DNA of 64,000 nucleotides, taken from Cadophora sp. MPI-SDFR-AT-0126 (Eukaryota; Ascomycota; Leotiomycetes; Helotiales; Ploettnerulaceae). Positions 1-12,177 of the stretch are shown here, in pieces. The notes under the pieces were generated by a model. It ran no database searches, was not told the origin of the DNA, and saw only the letters and a program-made list of their open reading frames with translations. The first letter of the stretch is position 1, and every line of letters begins with the position of its first letter. Both the position numbers and the translations under genes were made by a program. The stretch lies in assembly GCA_020747065.1 (NCBI GenBank), contig JAGMVK010000005.1, positions 496,001-560,000 on the forward strand, given 5' to 3'.

Positions 1-1771
1 TGGACCTGAAGTATCTGTACTACTCCGGCCAGTATTGATGTTGAGATTTGGCTCATTGCCCAACAGTACATCCTTCTTCCAGCCTGTAAGTAGCGTGAAT
101 TCCTTGTTGACTGCTGCTACTTCGCCTGTTCGCCGGCATACTAGAGTGGGCGTACAACAGTTCAGCATGAAGTCCTCGTACTCAAAAAGTGTTCTTTGAA
201 AACACTTCTCCATGAAGATCAAATCCTGTCGGTTCAGCGTCTTCGTGCATGATATAAAGGAGGGACGGATAGAGGCTAGCGACTTGGCAATCCGGAGAGT
301 CTTGTTCGCAGAAAAGCGTCGTTGAAGGAATGCAGTCAGACTATGAAAGCCAGTGGTGTATGAATAGGGTTCGTGAACTGTGTCATAAATGGAAGAAGGA
401 TCCCGATTTCGTTTGCCTAAAACAGATGTAGGACCAAACTTGCCAGCGGCAGACTTTGTATCTTGCCTTTTAGCCGGCCGTTGGGCAGCAGAAGATTGGT
501 GCGAGGTGATATTCGGGGTGTAAGCCGTTGTAGTTGGTGAACTCTCAAATCCCATGCCACTTGCTCCAGGACTTGCGTCTGTACTTGGACTGTGATGACT
601 CGTTCCAGCACCAATTGCATAGGCATGTGGGAGACCGTGGTTCATTGAAAACATTGTGTTCTGGCGATCGATCCCTGCGTAGTCCTGGAGCATGTCTTGG
701 CCGTACATTTGAGAAAATGAGCCCATGTTATTACCATACACGCCGCCGTTGAAGTTGACGTCACTCATGCCTTGCGACGAAATCGATCCAGTTGCATCCT
801 TTGGCGGTGTTTCCGCGGCTCCAGATGACATGTGTCCTAACATACCAAACTCCAACGCACCATAATGATTGCCAAAGTTTAGACCTTCCAAGTCGAAGTT
901 GAACAATGCCGGATTGCTGGGATCAAATAGCGCTCCACCAAATGCGGCTTGGGCATCCTGGCTAGAAACTTGGGGTACATTCAAGCTTTGCATTGACTGG
1001 CGATTGATTTGATTCTGGAATGTTGGTGACAATGGCGATTGTTGCTGGCTTCCATAAGACAATCTTGACTGTAGAGGAGGCGGCATCTGATTTTGTTGCG
1101 CCGGGAAAACTGGGTATGAAGGTGATGTATCCGCTTGAGAAAAGAAACCTCCGACTCCTGGTGATGTATCGGAAGCAGAGCTAGTGGTATTTAGCACGTT
1201 ATTGCTCCGTGAATTATTGACTTGATTGTAGTTGGGGCCAAGAACAGGTCGTAGAGCTTCGGCAGGTGCATCGTGGAGATACTTTGCCTTCTTCCTGACG
1301 CCATCTTGACAAGCATCTGCCAGGTTTCTTTTGATACATCGTTGACAAGGACGTTCATCGCCTACATCAATCCGTCAGTTCTCATCATAACAGATAGGTG
1401 GATGAAGTTGAGGTTGTGGGCAGGGAGCTAATGCAACATGGCATTTGGGACCAAACATTGTCTTCTATCCGAAGAAAAGCAAACATACCACATGTCAAGT
1501 GGGCTCTCTGACAAGCAAAACATGCTCTCCTTGCTTTCTTCCTCCTCGGTCTCAAAGGGTCCTTTGGATCCAACTTTGGCTTTGTTGTCACCGTCGATCC
1601 CCCCACCTTGCCATTCTCATCAACATCCGGTCTGAATTTCTGCTCGGCCATGTCCGTATTATCGTCGTCCTCCTTGTCTACAACGTCGGGCTCATGATCA
1701 TGATCACTGTAATCATTCTCCGAAGCGCCATCCGAAACCTCAGGGTCATCTATCTCAGTATCTCCCGACAT
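1..1771 (-). CDS. acuK: AcuK/Ert1-like Zn2Cys6 transcription factor of gluconeogenesis (3' end cut off)
   Basis: Partial gene. Exon 1 is 1489-1771 (ATG at 1771) and exon 2 runs from 1361 to the window edge. The intron 1362-1488 (GTATGT...TAG) splits a Gly codon inside the zinc cluster and restores CxxCx6Cx5CxxCx8C (C84, C87, C94, C100, C103, C112). The acidic N-terminus leads into the basic run [18 protein letters not shown], followed by [11 protein letters not shown]. About 550 residues are visible. A Ser/Gln/Asn-rich middle precedes the conserved region [20 protein letters not shown] and the start of a PAS-like part ([20 protein letters not shown]). These landmarks match AcuK/Ert1, nuclear activators of gluconeogenic genes (PEP carboxykinase, fructose-bisphosphatase) in the known family. 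AcuM is the close alternative; the residues after the zinc cluster fit AcuK better. The C-terminal PAS part lies outside the window. Confidence 0.88.
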
Positions 1772-4700
1772 GCTGCCTTATATTACCCACCTCGGGGCTA
1801 TCTTTGTCGAGGCTAGCTCGTGCCTGCGAAACCACACCTCGTCAATCAATACAATAACAGCCCTGGTCGTTGCCTCGTTCGTCAGAGACCCTTGAAATTA
1901 ACCTTGCCGCAGATGAGTTGTTGCACAAGAAGGATAGGCCCGCACGGAGTGGTGGGTGCCGTAGGCAGTCTGGCGCAACCACAATGCACAATGACCTTGC
2001 TTGCAACTCCCACACTCTCAGCTTTCACGAGCCTCGATGGTCCAAAGACCAAGATCTGGCCTGCAATCTGCCTCCCCCGTATTCGCAACTATGTCTTGCT
2101 CTTCCCAGCAGGACACTCGATACTCTCCTGTTTCAATGCGCCGCCCCAGCACAGTTCAGAGCCAATAAGTATGTACCCGGCACTTCTGGCTTGCCTCCCA
2201 CGTTTTGTCGCGTGCCAATATCAGCACACGGACACGAGTTCGAATGTACCGTGAATATGGCTCGTCTCTTTTGTCTGCTATCTTGACGTTTGTGTCCTTT
2301 GGCTCGCGTGTATGCCCTCCTATCTCGCTCCCAACCAAATCTCTCGTCCTACCACTCTCGCAATCTCTAGTATTACCAGCAACCCCAGGCCTTGTAGGTC
2401 CCAGCAGTGCGAGTTCGCAGCACAGAGCCACGTCTCAGTCGGCGACCAATACCGCCTGCCTCCTGTCTGCTTCGTTGCCCCCACTTCTCGCCCAGTCCAG
2501 ATCACGCGCCGACCAAGTAAAGCACCTCGAAGCTGTACGCCACGGCGTGAACTTGCGCAATTGGGAAATTTGACTGCTGGCTGCCAGTGGCAGGCTGCGA
2601 GGGAAGGGCAAGGAAGGGAGGGAGCAAGTCAATGCTATGCTGTGCAACGTGCTGCTGTGATTCCAGCATGCACGTATCCGGTCCTAGTCTCTTGCACTGC
2701 AGCAAATGGGGGCATTGATGCCCAAGAGCGTCGTTGAATTGCTGTATTTAGAGGGTCGAAGTATTGGCTGCTCGTCTCATTACTCCGTTTCGAGGATTCG
2801 ATCGACGAGGGTGAGGTCAGGTTGGCGCAAGGATTTGTTTTGGTAGAGAAGGAGAGCGCTGAGAAATCGAATCCGAGTTATTGGGAGCTGAGCTGAGGTG
2901 GAGGCGCGGGGTGCTTAGCGCTGGGCCTTGCCGTGGATGAGTTCCTGAGAACCTGGAAGAGGAGAAGGCCGCCCGTCTTCTGCTCATGCGCGCAATTCGC
3001 GCACTGTTGTTTGAACGTCTAAGACAGGCTCTCAAACGTCACAATAGTGGTGGAGGCGAGGATAGAGGGGTGGTATCACGATTGATTGTTTGGGAGCGCG
3101 TGGCAGCACGTTTTGAGGTTCCGCAGGAATTTCGTGTTCATCCTCGAGGAGTCGAAATTTGAGCATGAGGAGGTCTTGCTGGGTCCGGGCTCACGGGCGT
3201 TCAGCCACACCTGCTTCTCTCGCTCGCTTAATCCTGCTGTAGAAACAAGGGGGACCACAACATTGGATCATTGGATACACCATTTCTTCAGCAATGGTCG
3301 AAGCAATTGCATAGTGTGTCTCCCGCCGGTAAATTTAGATTGGTGGAGCTGGATGCAGAGACAAGCAGACGGTCTGGGTCTGATTGTGATAGCCATTCTG
3401 ACGGGTCCTCCCATTGTTCCAAAACATCCACTGGAGCAATTCGGAGTTGCACAAATATCACAACAATGGTCACATGCCTTTATTCTGAAACCCATGTAAG
3501 GACGCCACGATCGTCTGCAGCAGCGAGGCGGCGACTGGGTGTGAACGGACAGCTTTTCGGCTACTCGGTAACGACGAGGAAATCAACAAGGGGCATTCTA
3601 TGGGCGACTTCGGTCTTGCGGTGAAGAAATAATAAATGCCTCAAACCTTTGGGATCGAGATCTGTTGGACTTCTATTGTCTCAAATGGTACGATACTCGC
3701 AAGTACGTCATCTTCAATGGAGGTAGAGAGTTGGTTTGTTTTGACGGCAGGAGTGGCGGGGTAAATTTCCAAGTCTCACCCCAGCACCAGCCTTGAAAGT
3801 CATGACAAAATTATAGATTTCGTACCTATCGACGTAGTTTTGACTATTGCGATGAGTCCTTTTGAGAATGGCTACTTTGAGCTTATACTCAAATCAATAC
3901 CACATTCAAAGAATTAAATCCAGAATTGCTTGTCCACACGAGAGCTGGCACTCGTAAACCACCACTCCTCCACCAAGTAAGCATCCTCACAATAACCTAA
4001 TGTCCAACAATTGCTAATCCTATTCCTCCTTCCTACTTCTCGTAAGTTCAGCCAAATTCCTTGATGAAGCAAAGGTAACTTGTAATCAACCACTTCGCCA
4101 AGCATGCCCGAGAGATGTGACATAATCTACTTCATCGACAAGGGAAATCATTGATAAGAACACGAATGAATGAAGTTTTTCGGCAATCAATTTTGGATGC
4201 AGAAAACTAGTATCGACAGGATTTTGGCAATGGTCTGCATCTCGTATATCATTGATTCTAGGTTGAGTGAGAGCAAGTGATAGCAAGGCTTCCACTTGAA
4301 CCTTGCAGAATAGTGAACCCAGACTCACTCAACTTTACCAAATTCTCCTCTATTTATCAAAGTCGTAGAAGTGAGTAAGAGTCAATTTGGTTCCGTCTCC
4401 GCGCATCTGCCCGGATGTGATCGTATCGACGTGTGCAATAGAGTAGTAATTTCGAAAAGCTCTGTTTAAACTGTTCACAAAGATAAGTTCAGAGGGTTGC
4501 AAGTCAGATATAGCGACTGTACTGGTCTCAAATATTGAAAGCACATAGTCAAGTGATGTTCTGCATTTGACTATCTGGATCAACAATCTTAGAAGTCCAG
4601 CTAGAATAGAAGGCAAACCTCAAAAACATATCATCTCATCGCCCTCAATTTACAGCTTTGTTTACTTCCTCCCTCCGCCCCTCTTTTCCTCATCAGAGCA

Positions 4701-5721
4701 AGCTCTCCCATGCCAAGATCTCAAGCGGTTCTCACTAGACCTCACGGGAGCGAAGCTTGCTTGACCTCCTCCAGGTCTCCCTGCTGCGTCACAATAGGGG
4801 CTATCACATCTCTATCCAAGGCATCATCCATCCCATCCCATCAGATCACCCCTCCCTCCAATCCACCTCCCAACACACCCAAGCCAAGGCCATCAAGTTT
4901 CAAACCCGATCATCGCGCAACACACACACACAATCCTCCTCCTCCTCCTCGTCGTCGTCCTGCTCCTCCACCAAGCCATCACCACATCAAAGCATCACCA
5001 CTCCCCATCATCTGACAGACCTCCCTCGTCTTGGCTTGGGATGAGACACTTGCTCTGCTCTGCACTACATACACTGTCGTGATACCCTATCACATATTAC
5101 TGAACCAGGCTTACATCCCAAGCATGCAGTGCAACGCGCAAGGGGTCATGGTTCATGGTTCTTGGGATTGAAATTTGGGATTGGGATTGGGAATGGAAAT
5201 TTCCAGCGCGGGGTTCGGGGTGAGTCGAGTCGATGTGTGTGGTGTACAGGACAGGACTGGGCGGGATAGTGTAGGGTGTGCCAGTGGTCTTTATCACTTA
5301 CCGTTTGGTAGCTGATTCTGAGTCTGCGAAACGTGATGGTATTCTCATACACCTGTGAGGCTGAAGCTGTAGCTCGGTGAAAAGAAGTTGTGCGTATGTG
5401 ATGGTATGCTTTGATTTGATCCTCTTCCCTCCCATTTTAGATGTCTACTTTACCGTGAGATGATGCTCATATTTCCTCGTTTCCTCGCTGTGTATGCATG
5501 TGTATGTCGAATCAATAAAATGAAGATCAATATCTCCTCCGCCTCCTGAATCCTGAAATACCAACCTAATTTTCAACTCATCGATAATAGTGCGCCACCC
5601 ATACCCAATAGAAACGTATAGTACAGTTTTCTGAAACAAAGATAGTATGAATCGTACAGCTAACACCAGCAAGTCTTGAAGCGGGCATCGTATAAGGTAA
5701 AAATGCAGCGAAAGGGTGAGC
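1772..5721. other. Long gene-free interval between acuK and the MFS exporter
   Basis: This 3.95-kb stretch holds only short, mutually overlapping reading frames on both strands, with no domain match or splice-compatible continuation that I could find. The part next to 1771 presumably contains the acuK promoter and leader. CA- and CTC/GTC-rich low-complexity DNA lies at about 4920-4980. The part just above 5722 is the 3' flank of the MFS gene. I see no RNA gene. Confidence 0.6.
4920..4980. repeat. Low-complexity CA then CTC/GTC trinucleotide tract
   Basis: A run of CA dinucleotides is followed by about 35 bases of CTC and GTC triplets. It has no coding context on either strand and is best read as simple sequence. 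Confidence 0.7.
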
Positions 5722-8298
5722 TCAGCCGCTAGCGAATCGACTCGTCCCTCTGATCCGCTTCCCATAAATGAAGAACAGAACCGGGAAGGGCGCCATTGCT
5801 ACAGTCAGGAAAGCCAGGAGGGAGGTCGCCCACTGATCCCCAAGGGTGTGGTACATCTGTACGCCGAATAGGGGGAAGGCAGCTTTGCGTACGAGAAAAA
5901 AAAAATGTTAGCTTCGTAATTCAAGCCAGGAGGCTGAAAAGAGGTCATGGGAAGTGAGATCTGGAATGTGAGAACAGGAGCATACCTCCAAAACTGCTCC
6001 GCGCAAAGCTATTCGCAGCAAGCGAGCTAGCAGCGTAAAGCGGATACGCGTCGACGAGGAAAGTAAAGATGCCGGAGAAGACAAGGAGGGTCCTGTGGGA
6101 TATTTCCAAGCACCGGTTAGCCACATGATGCCATTTTCGACAGTGCATTTCGTGCAACGGCACGTGCATTACATATGATGCCTATCTGCATGTATGAATG
6201 TGTATGTGCGAGTTATCTGCAGTGGCGGCCGATAGGGGTTTGGGCCGCAGTCAGCTGCAAAGGGAGGGGACATTGGAGAGCCTGTTGTTTATGGAGGGGC
6301 TGAAGACTCGGTGTGCGAAGCGACGCCGAGACGCCACGTCTATGCCATGAAGTGGATTCGGATACGATTTTGGGTGCGCATCGCGAATCAGCTGGCTGGC
6401 CATTGAGACAGCTATGGCCAGGATTGGCCATTCACGGATCGAAACTTGCTTGCTTGCTTGTTGCTTGATGCAGGTACAGCACATCTTGTCTCGACGCCAC
6501 TTGCGCTCGAGGATGAAGCCAGGAGCCGCGCAGCAGCTCGTCAAATATATTGTCTGCCCAAGAAAGGATATCAAATGCAGAGTTAAGGAGATGGTTTTCG
6601 ACTTACCCCATGCCAAAAATAGTTGAGCCGATGATAGGTACGATCCACTTTGAGAATGTCAGCGCTGTGAAAGTGAAATCGTAGGATTGGGATCTCCGTC
6701 CCTAAGACATCAATCCCAAGACATATCTTTCATCATAGAGAAATATAGGTGGGGAAAGGGACATACGTGTACAGAGGAGTAAGTCGTCCATGCGAACAAA
6801 AACAACCCAATTGGGACAAGGATGGCGCCGCAGATGGAAGGTGGTAGGCGGTATTCTGGCTCACTGCCGCCAATTTCTCCTGTTCTTTCTTCACGTTGGC
6901 GAATCAGTCGAGCGTAATTCTTGTGCCAAATGGGATCTGTGGCAGCGCCCAGTACCATTCCAACAAAGATTCCCAAGAACGACATTCCAGTTTGCGATAG
7001 AGAGAATCCATGATTTCCCATGAACACAATGGGGAACGCTCCGAAGAACAGATACAAGATCCCCAGAAGGATTGCGGAGAAAAGACACAAATTCAGCACC
7101 ATTGGCTCCAGGAAGAGGAGTTGGAATGGTCGCAGCAACGAGTACTTAATGGTCCTGGAAATTGATTTGTTGTTCCTATCCATCATCGACTTGTACCTCT
7201 CGTCGCCTGTCTCTTTTCGAAGCTTACGAGCCTTGTTTCGTAAGAGAATAGGATGGTAAGTCTCTGGAACAAACAGCATGATCATAACGAGATTCGCTCC
7301 TGACCAGATCAACAGAACATAGAAAGTCCATCTCCAATTCGTATATTGGTTGATGAAGCCGCCAATGAGAGGTCCGAGCGATGGGCCAACGAACGGCGAG
7401 GCGGTATATATCAACATAGGAAGCTGAAGCTGCTCTCGGTTGAACATATCACCAACGGTGCCTCCTGCGACTGAGAGAAAGGCACTTCCTGAAAGTCCGT
7501 CCAAGAATCGTGCTATGAGCATTGTTTGGATATTCTTGGCAACAGCAGATGGGATAATCCAAATCAGGAACATACTGAATGATGCCCAGTATATAGGACG
7601 TCGGCCGTAAAACTCTCTGTCAAGGATTAGCTGGGTCTGGCAATTCCGGGCAGATCGGATCATACGAAAGCGGTCCTAATAACATCGGGCCTATTCCCAA
7701 ACCCATGATGAAAAGCGACAATCCCAAAGTCGCAACAATTCTGGAACAATGGAACTCCTTGGTGATTTGTCCATACGTGGAAGTGTATATCGAAGATGTA
7801 CAAGTTCTGCAAGTTATGTAAGTATTCTGTACCGAGTGCCTTCCCACCTTCCACCCCGCTCTGGAGGAATAGTCATCTTTGGAAGATAGATGGGACGACG
7901 TACACACAGAGCGAACTAGCGCTGACAATCAACACAACCAGCCATTTCCTCGCCAATGTCATACTCCTAGGATTGAGGGGATCTGACTCCCCTCCGTCCC
8001 AAACGACATCGAATGGGTCTTTCTCCGGCGCTCCTCCTTCTACATCTTGTCCCGAGTCCTCATTATCGTCGCAACCATACCCATTATGTGTCCTCGTCCG
8101 ACCAAAGCTCGGCCTCGTTGATCCTCCCGTTCGATTTCTTCCTAGGGTATTCGGTCTGCTAGGAGTGCCTCCGTCCGATCCACCTATAGGTTCGAATTCT
8201 TTAGAGGGTGGGTGATCGTAAGGGGAGTCGTCTGTTGTCGATAGCCCTTCTCCAGACAGACGGTTTCCGTCTTCCGTTTTCTCGCTTGCTTCTGCCAT
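5722..8298 (-). CDS. MFS drug:H+ antiporter of DHA1 type (12-TM exporter)
   Basis: Six exons: 7904-8298, 7666-7806, 6767-7616, 6607-6647, 5986-6092, 5722-5882; 564 residues. All junctions keep phase and have GT/AG ends. A hydrophilic N-terminus of about 105 residues precedes the DHA1 entry motif DPLNPRSMTLARKW. Twelve membrane segments follow, with the loop 2-3 signature EFYGRRPIYW and the PETYHPILLRNKA segment before a cytosolic linker. The 41-nt exon 6607-6647 encodes WIVPIIGSTIFGM and the last exon ends KRIRGTSRFASG. Family members are plasma-membrane exporters of polyamines, fungicides or toxins; the substrate cannot be read from sequence. ATG 8298 is preferred to an upstream in-frame ATG because MAEASEK opens a typical disordered leader. 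The intron 6093-6606 (514 bp) is unusually long. Upstream, the gene faces the HET gene. Confidence 0.9.
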
Positions 8299-9772
8299 TG
8301 TGGTTCTTTTGAAGTATATTTCGTTCCGATATCGTCCAATATTTCGACTCTTGTCGTCCAAGCTTCAAGCTCTGCCCCAGTAAAAAAAGTTGATCGATAT
8401 GATGGCGCAACCAAAATTCCTGCAGTTCTCTTCTTCGTTCCTCGACCTTCTCTTATAGTCCAGCTCTCTGCTTGATAATCCTCAACAGAGTCTCTCCATG
8501 GAATAGAGATGCTTAGCAGACATGCTGCATCCCATTCTGCAGAAAGTTCCCGTCCCTTGACTGCCAGATGCCGTCCTCGCACCGTCCGGCAAGATCGCGG
8601 AACCAAGAAATGCGACCCCATTTTCGAGGATCGAGTTTCCATTCGACCAATCAAGCTATCTCAATTCATACAAGCTTCGAGAAGTCTGGTCTAGCGTGGC
8701 CTTAACGCCGATTTATTCCCGCTGTCTGGGTCTCGCCAGTTCAAACTTCGATTACCAACACTTAAGCTTCAAGCTTCAACCATCAACCAACCAACCAACC
8801 AAGCATTCCTTCTCGTAATCTGTCTTACAAGAGTCATCAATTTGCTTAATGTCCTCTGAATTCCGTTGATGCTCGCACCGAGTCCTTCAAGGGAATCTTT
8901 TGATTCGGAAACTGACAACAACTGCGTCATCGATCGATTAGAAAGCTGACAAGGGGCACCGCACGGCCTGAGCCACACACGACTCGATGGCATGACATGA
9001 CAGCTGCATGTCTCGCAAGCGGGAACGGGTTTCCCATGTGACATGCATTGCAATGCACGCTTGAGGATTTATCCGAGCGGGTGTCTCTGAGGGGTTGTAT
9101 CGAGAGCCAATGATGAACAAGCTTTTGTCGTACCCAATGTTTTATGGTTTGATTACTAGCGCATCGTAAGTCATGATATACATCGATTGCTCCTTCTTTA
9201 GGAATTTTAAGCAGCCATTCGGCTTCTTTCGCTTGGCCTTCTCGAGATGCCTTTCATCTCCCATAGCTCACCTTCGAGCATGTTTACAGCGATGCCATTA
9301 TTGGAGATTGTAAGGTTGCTTTTGCTCTCGTTACACATTAGTTTACTCACTGCCTATTGTAATCATTTTGAGTTCATTTCCTGGTCGTTTTGTTGCATTG
9401 ATGGGTCTTGTTAATGTTCTTCGCGCTCTCAAATCAGTACGAAAGGTACAATCGCATACCAAATCGACATCCCCTTCGCATTTCATTCGGTAGTAGTTAA
9501 GCGGCTAGTCGAGGTATTATGTGCCGATTAGGCACCAGGCACATCACAACGTCGAAATGATCTCGAAGCTTTCAGACTGTTCAAAGCATACAATCGTGTA
9601 CCAAACCGACGTCCCGCTCTACACGCACAAGGATTCTTTTGTCTCCTTGTTGAGCAGTGGACCTGAATCTCCCTAGCCGAAATAGATTCCTGGAGTACAG
9701 GATTCTTGAAGTAGATCTTCCATAAACTTTCCGAGTTGTTACAGTACCAGGCCATTCTACGATAGTGTTGAT
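8299..9772. promoter_or_regulatory. Divergent intergenic region between MFS exporter and HET gene
   Basis: This 1.47-kb spacer separates the two start codons and should hold both promoters. It contains an AACC/CAAC-type simple repeat near 8780-8800, a short palindrome around 9520-9543 (GTGCC...GGCAC), and an imperfect direct repeat (9447-9474 and 9589-9616). Other frames here are short and have no support. Confidence 0.5.
9447..9616. repeat. Imperfect 28-bp direct repeat upstream of the HET gene
   Basis: The segment 9447-9474 recurs at 9589-9616. Both copies begin TACAATCG, share TACCAAA and CGAC cores, and differ at about five positions, mostly transitions. Spacing is 142 bp start to start. 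No function is known. Confidence 0.5.
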
Positions 9773-12177
9773 ATGGCTTTCGTTCGAGATATCCAAGTGC
9801 CAGAAGTTAATCAGCTTAGTGATGGCACAGCGGCCTTTTTCCGAGAGGCGTTTGAGAAAAATGGTATCAACGTTCCAAACGGCGCTGAGTTCGACGAGCA
9901 TATTCTGGCAATGTTTCATCTTTGTGAGTATCACTGGCGCCTTTGAAGGACTAGATCTGACAGTGACTTTTAGACTCCTTGCGCAGGAACAGGATGGGTC
10001 ACACTGGTGATTTTGATGATTCCCCCTTGATACTCGACGATATTGATCATTTGGGCTGCATTCCGCAGCAGACGCGCGCTTTAAACTCATCATCTTCAGC
10101 TTCTCGACAGTCCCCGCCAATATTCTCTGTACAAAACTTCGCCTCGTTTGCTCTCATTCTCCGATCGAGCATATTCTCGCAGTCGGAGCCCAAACCCAAT
10201 GAATCAAGCAATACCGAGAGATGCGGTAGTCTGGTAGCATCAAACAAGAGGAAGCGGAAGCGGGCTTCGATTGCTGCCTCAGCAGTCAGAAGCGAGCTGC
10301 AAATTCCGGAAAGTCTCCCCGTCATTCGTCTTTCAACCGTTCCGCAACAAGGGTCAACATGTGAGTTTTGCAAATCTGGACAGCAGGTTTTCGGTCAAAA
10401 TATGAGTCTCCTAAGAGATTCTGTCAAGTCTGGTTGCTCCGATTGCTCTCTTCGATATCTTGGCGTCCTTAAAGCACTAGGCTTGGACGATGCACGCGCC
10501 CGAGGCACTGCTGCTTACGTTCAGTTTAAGGGGCCAGTAACCAGTATCATCCTTCTAAAGGAGAAAGTTAGGAAAGAAGATAATCTTGAGATTCTGTTAT
10601 ACACGCAGTTTGGACAACCAAGATGTTCGTGGCCCATAGTAGGCGCGGGCCGTGAACTCGCCAGATGTCGGAGATCGACTTATCTAAGCGTCGTTTCCGA
10701 ATGGCTGCGCAGCTGTCATGAGGATCATGATGATTGTCCAAAAGGAGATACGCCACTGCCCACCCGCGTTTTGGAAGTGGGGGATATTGGCTCGGATTGG
10801 TGCCGTCTTCGAATTTCTGATGGCAGGGTCTCTTCCTACGCTGCACTCAGTCATTGCTGGGGCGGAGCGGTCTCAGCGCGAACGACCGGAGAGAATTTGA
10901 AGGACCGGCAGAGCAGCATATCCTTCGACGAGCTCCCAAAAACGTTTCAAGACGCTGTCACAGTCACGCGGGATCTGGGGTTGCATTATCTCTGGATTGA
11001 TGCCTTGTGCATAGTCCAAGATGACCAAAGTGATTGGGAACAAGAATCAGGCAAGATGACTGATGTGTATCAAAACGCGTATGTAGTGATCGGCGCAGAT
11101 ATGTCAGTCGATTCCAATGGAGGATTCCTCGATCTTTTGCGTGAAAGAGATCGCAAATCAGGGGCTCCAGTGGCGTTTATCGCCGATGAAGGTGTCACTG
11201 TGCACGCTCGAGCAGACATATTTCATAGGAATCCTTGCCCTTTCTTCAACAATGGCCGATGGGTGGGTCAGCCACTTGCTAGAAGGGCATGGACTCTTCA
11301 AGAGCAGATATTGGCAACGAGAATGATTCATTTTACAGACGATGAGCTGGTCTGGGACTGTTGCACTGGTCTGAGGTGTGAATGTATGGAGCTGGACCAC
11401 GGATACTCCGAGGGACAAAACCAGAGAATTGCCTACAACAACTGTCTAGCTTCTTCCGACGCCGACAAGTTCACAGTATGGTCCCGTGTTGTGGATTCCA
11501 TCGCGGTGCGAGACCTCACTTTCAAAGCAGATCTTCTTCCGTCCCTTTCAGGACTGGCGAAACAGATGCAAGATGGTGGCGCTGGCACCTATCTCGCTGG
11601 CCTTTGGCTCGATGACTTGCCGCACGGATTGCTTTGGAGTACAGAAACATCAATCCATAAGCGAGTGAGTCCATATAGAGCACCGTCGTGGTCTTGGGCG
11701 TCCGTGGAAATGAACAAGGGTCCATACAAACGGAGACATATATACGGCCAAAGGAAGTTAGGAAAAGTATACGCACAGGTTCTGGAAGCCCATTGCACGC
11801 CGAGCGGGAAAGATCCACTAGGCACCGTCTCTGATGGCCATGTAAGTATATCTGCTCCTCTACTTGAAGTTGGCTGTAAGCGGTCATTTCAGCATGAGTT
11901 TTTTTGGTTGGTGCACTTAGATCCTGAGATTACCGACCCCATCTTCCCATCTCTTGACTTCGATTTGAGACTGGATAGGAACGAGACTCTGCATTGCTTG
12001 TTCATCGGAGAGGCAAAATTCGAATCTGGGACGTCGGAATGTTGTGGTCTAATTCTACAGCGGAAATATGGAGCTTCCATGGGTGTGTTCGAAAGGGTTG
12101 GCAGTTTCAGAGAAAGGTTCGAGCTTGCGGGGGACTTTCTCAAGAGCTCGAAGGTAACCACGATTGTAATCGTCTAG
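9773..12177 (+). CDS. HET-domain protein (heterokaryon-incompatibility type)
   Basis: Two exons, 9773-9923 and 9974-12177; 784 residues. The first exon (MAFVRDIQVPEVNQLSDG) joins through a 50-bp intron (GTGAGT...TAG) that completes a Tyr codon. Without it no ATG opens the reading frame until well inside. An N-terminal Cys pair (CEFCKSG, then CSDC) precedes the HET domain at about residues 335-490. Its core motifs are YAALSHCWGG, DAVTVTRDLGLHYLWIDALC, IVQDDQSDWEQES and YQNAYVVIGAD, followed by GQPLARRAWTLQEQILATRM. HET proteins trigger cell death after fusion of incompatible hyphae, although most family members are untested. No NLR, WD40 or ankyrin part is attached. The C-terminal 250 residues have no motif I recognise. 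An in-frame GTAACC near 12153 could be a further donor, but the frame closes shortly afterwards. Confidence 0.88.

Noticed and set aside
1820..2737. Several overlapping 120-144 codon frames upstream of acuK
   Set aside because: Multiple frames are open at once in C-rich DNA with no domain. This fits a promoter or leader region better than genes.
3086..3624. Overlapping plus-strand frames of 137 and 117 codons
   Set aside because: They overlap opposite-strand frames, show no motif or splice-consistent extension, and resemble no protein family.
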